DNA from: a bacterium
Lineage (GTDB): Archaea > Nanobdellota > Nanobdellia > SCGC-AAA011-G17 > GW2011-AR17
Direction of reading: 5' to 3'
DNA: 48,359 nt
Assembly: GCA_030697685.1 (NCBI GenBank)
Contig: JAUYPF010000038.1
Coordinates: 1 to 48,359 of the forward strand
A program made the position numbers and the translations under genes. Each line of letters starts with the position of its first letter. Positions within the stretch are counted from its first letter, which is position 1. This document shows, in pieces, positions 47,443 to 48,359 of the stretch. The notes below the pieces were generated by a model. The model was not told the DNA's origin. It searched no databases and saw only the letters and a list, made by a program, of their open reading frames with translations.

Positions 47443-47676
47443 TTAATGGCTTTCTAATTGGCTCACAATGTTCCATAGTTGCGGGCGAATATACGAAGGG
47501 ATATTAGGATCATTTGAGAGCTCATCGAGCTCTTGCAATGCTTTATTTGCACGAAGACTTTCTTCTACATTTTCTTCCTGCAAAGCAGCTATAGCGCTTT
47601 CAATTTTTTGCTTTACATTCTTTGGGATTGTATCATCCTCAATGATTGCATATAATTCTTCAATTAGTTCTTCCAT
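47443..47676 (-). CDS. UPF0147 family protein
   Basis: LYAIIEDDTIPKNVKQKIESAIAALQEE...LDELSNDPNIPSYIRPQLWNIVSQLES. Confidence 0.92.
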   Translation of the reverse strand: MEELIEELYAIIEDDTIPKNVKQKIESAIAALQEENVEESLRANKALQELDELSNDPNIPSYIRPQLWNIVSQLESH

Positions 47677-48019
47677 CTTTGTCCATGTGCTTTTCTAATT
47701 CAGCCATAACCTCTGTTTGTAGGTTTTTTGCTTTTTCTTCGATTGCTTTTTCTTGTTTTTCAAAGCTTTTTATGCGAATATCTAAAACTTCTTTTCTTTC
47801 TTTTAAATCTTTGCTTAGTTTTTCTTTTTCAGAGTGGAACATGACTGTTCCTACAATTTTATATATTGCTCCTTGAGAGCTTTCTAACTCTTTTAAAGCA
47901 TTTTCAATCTCTAACATTTGTGATTGGATAGTTCTTTTTTGTGTGGAAAAAGAATGAAGATTTTGCTCGAATAGCTGCAATTGAGCAATCTTTTCCTGCG
48001 TATCCTTTGCAATATCCAT
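47660..48019 (-). CDS. pfdB: Prefoldin beta subunit
   Basis: KIAQLQLFEQNLHSFSTQKRTIQSQMLEIENALKELESSQGAIYKIVGTVMF. Confidence 0.93.
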   Translation of the reverse strand: MDIAKDTQEKIAQLQLFEQNLHSFSTQKRTIQSQMLEIENALKELESSQGAIYKIVGTVMFHSEKEKLSKDLKERKEVLDIRIKSFEKQEKAIEEKAKNLQTEVMAELEKHMDKDGRTN

Positions 48020-48020
48020 C

Positions 48021-48158
48021 TTAAATTGCCTTCAATGTTGTAGGAACAGAACGTTGTTTATAGAGAATCTTACTTCCACAATATGGGCAACGAATTTTCT
48101 TTTTGACATATTCACTTTTGACTGCTTTTTCACAGTTAAAACATTTGTATTCAACCAT
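48021..48158 (-). CDS. rpoP: DNA-directed RNA polymerase subunit P
   Basis: MVEYKCFNCEKAVKSEYVKKKIRCPYCGSKILYKQRSVPTTLKAI*. Confidence 0.95.
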   Translation of the reverse strand: MVEYKCFNCEKAVKSEYVKKKIRCPYCGSKILYKQRSVPTTLKAI

Positions 48159-48160
48159 TT

Positions 48161-48359
48161 TTATTCTCCTACTTTGTATGCTTTTCCTGTAAATTTGGAA
48201 TCACATTTTTTACATTGAAAGATACCTACTGAAAGTCTTTTAACAGCAGTAGTTCTTGAACAGTATGGGCATTTTTGTGGTGATTTTTGCGCTTTCTCAA
48301 CAGTTAAGAATTTTGTTTTTGTTCTTTTTCCGTATCTTGCACCAAAACGTGCAGCAGAG
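48161..48359 (-). CDS. rpl37ae: 50S ribosomal protein L37Ae (5' end outside the window)
   Basis: SAARFGARYGKRTKTKFLTVEKAQKSPQKCPYCSRTTAVKRLSVGIFQCKKCDSKFTGKAYKVGE*; in L37Ae-RpoP-prefoldin order. Confidence 0.96.
   Translation of the reverse strand, partial: SAARFGARYGKRTKTKFLTVEKAQKSPQKCPYCSRTTAVKRLSVGIFQCKKCDSKFTGKAYKVGE

Noticed and set aside
1-48359. CRISPR array or Cas genes
   Set aside because: No regularly spaced short direct repeats and no Cas-like ORFs recognised in the window.

Overview
The window is AT-rich archaeal chromosome. Archaeal hallmark genes include proteasome beta, the KH-beta-CASP nuclease aCPSF1, thermosome, prefoldin beta, RpoP, L37Ae, L15e, archaeal-type PheS/PheT, Nre, SepF and archaeal CCA transferase. 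The compact, overlapping layout and many small orphan ORFs suggest a DPANN-type genome, but that is inference and no phylogeny was run. Most of the window is housekeeping. The most notable observations are: (1) a three-copy, GC-rich intergenic element with a conserved core and a flanking stem that changes sequence between copies but still pairs; two copies directly flank a small two-ORF accessory block and one separates a gene from its decayed paralogue; (2) a tRNA-Gly(GCC) with two tiny non-canonical introns, in the D-loop and at the T-stem/T-loop junction, and a tRNA-Ser(GGA) with a 13-nt canonical intron plus a probable second intron, all with bulge-helix-bulge folds readable by eye; (3) an antitoxin-PIN pair whose antitoxin carries an in-frame TGA; (4) a tandem multi-HTH gene family with recent duplication and a decayed third copy; (5) a coupled operon holding an ATPase-less secretion-ATPase N-terminal domain, two small membrane proteins and a 31-aa Cys-rich microprotein; (6) a truncated Dph2 and a hyperacidic microprotein upstream of the thermosome. 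No CRISPR array, rRNA, integrase or transposase was recognised.
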